In this document: one piece after another, positions 63,671 through 64,000 of the stretch
Layout of the letters: each line of letters begins with the position of its first letter
Position numbering within the stretch: the first letter of the stretch is position 1
Translations under genes and position numbers: made by a program
The notes under the pieces: generated by a model
The model's database searches: none
Told to the model about the DNA's origin: nothing
What the model saw: the letters and a program-made list of their open reading frames with translations, nothing else
NCBI GenBank assembly: GCA_021397835.1
Contig: JAJFZO010000658.1
Coordinates: 1,371,501 to 1,435,500, forward strand
From: Moringa oleifera
Taxonomy: Eukaryota > Streptophyta > Magnoliopsida > Brassicales > Moringaceae
Reading direction: 5' to 3'
DNA length: 64,000 nucleotides

Positions 63671-63753
63671 GTCTGGTAGCTAGCTTCTTACAACTTTCGC
63701 AGAGCCGGCAAATAAGGTATGTCTGCTCTTGCAGATCAGGCAGACTGGCTCCT

Positions 63754-64000
63754 ATAAGTCAGACAGATCTACTTTGATAGATCTGGTGGCCTACATATGC
63801 CAGTGGCGAAAGATCGAAGCAAAGTTCTCTTTGCCATAATGAGTTCAGGAATTGTGTTCAAAGTTCCATCAAGGAATTGCTTGAGGCATTAAAACCTCCA
63901 TTTTTCCAGGCGCTGTTTTCTTGGCTCGATCAATTGTACACAAGCAACATTAACGCCATGTTCTTCTGAACCGTTTTGTCTTATGGCATCTCGGTCGACA
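63754..64000. other. Right flank outside the duplication
   Basis: Sequence beyond the duplication edge. A plus-strand frame near 63870-63970 reads KELLEALKPPFFQALF and ends at TGA. It resembles nothing I can name and is too short to call a gene. Confidence 0.4.

Larger units (their letters stand above)
38197..63753 (+). repeat. Segmental duplication, unit B
   Basis: Second copy of the tandem unit, about 25.6 kb. It is colinear with unit A but lacks the equivalent of about 18690-25500 and carries about 1.5 kb more at 56830-58355. Its left end is inside LTI65 exon 2. Its right end is the CAGACTGGCTCCT at about 63753, followed by sequence not seen at the end of unit A. Confidence 0.92.

Noticed and set aside
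63870..63974. Short frame at the right edge reading KELLEALKPPFF
   Set aside because: Too short, no recognisable family, and truncated context; left unassigned.

Overview
The window is nuclear DNA from a eudicot plant. The evidence is GT-AG introns, very AT-rich intergenic DNA and plant-only protein families: HIPP metal-binding proteins, a P-class PPR protein, an LTI65/RD29B-type ABA and cold response protein, the meiotic protein SHOC1, an NT-C2/coiled-coil protein and CYP81-type cytochrome P450s. The species cannot be fixed from sequence alone. No transposon coding region, tRNA, rRNA or CRISPR array was recognised.

Left flank (1-13.7 kb), not duplicated. Two small heavy-metal-associated (HMA) genes lie in tandem on the plus strand: a HIPP45-like gene (1915-2668) with a CaaX box, and one with a long Lys/Glu tail (3820-4420). 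An intronless PPR gene follows on the minus strand (7540-9003), then an AT-rich gap. Next comes a spliced LTI65-like gene on the minus strand (12254-14077) whose divergent promoter carries ABREs.

Tandem segmental duplication (about 13.7-63.75 kb), the main feature. A unit of about 24-25.5 kb is present twice in direct orientation: unit A about 13745-37929, unit B about 38197-63753, separated by 267 bp of unrelated sequence. The ancestral order was LTI65(-), SHOC1(+), NT-C2 coiled-coil(-), a long AT-rich spacer, CYP81(+), CYP98A-like pseudogene(-) and 2-oxoglutarate dioxygenase pseudogene(+). The units have lost genes reciprocally. In A the NT-C2 gene is intact (982 aa) and SHOC1 is gutted by a deletion of about 7.3 kb. 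In B SHOC1 is intact (9 exons, 1661 aa) and the NT-C2 gene lost its 5' two-thirds in a deletion of about 6.8 kb. B also carries only the 5' end of LTI65, because the duplication endpoint lies in its second exon.

Both CYP81 copies are intact, uninterrupted 499-codon genes. They differ at 31 residues, some near the heme and substrate-recognition regions, and their promoters differ. Downstream of each are decayed pieces of a CYP98A-like P450 and a 2-oxoglutarate dioxygenase, possibly the remains of a specialised-metabolism neighbourhood.

Net result: one working SHOC1, one working NT-C2 gene, one LTI65 gene with an early stop near its C-terminus, and a diverging pair of CYP81 genes. The main alternative is that two divergent haplotypes were joined during assembly; reads spanning 37.9-38.2 kb would settle this.
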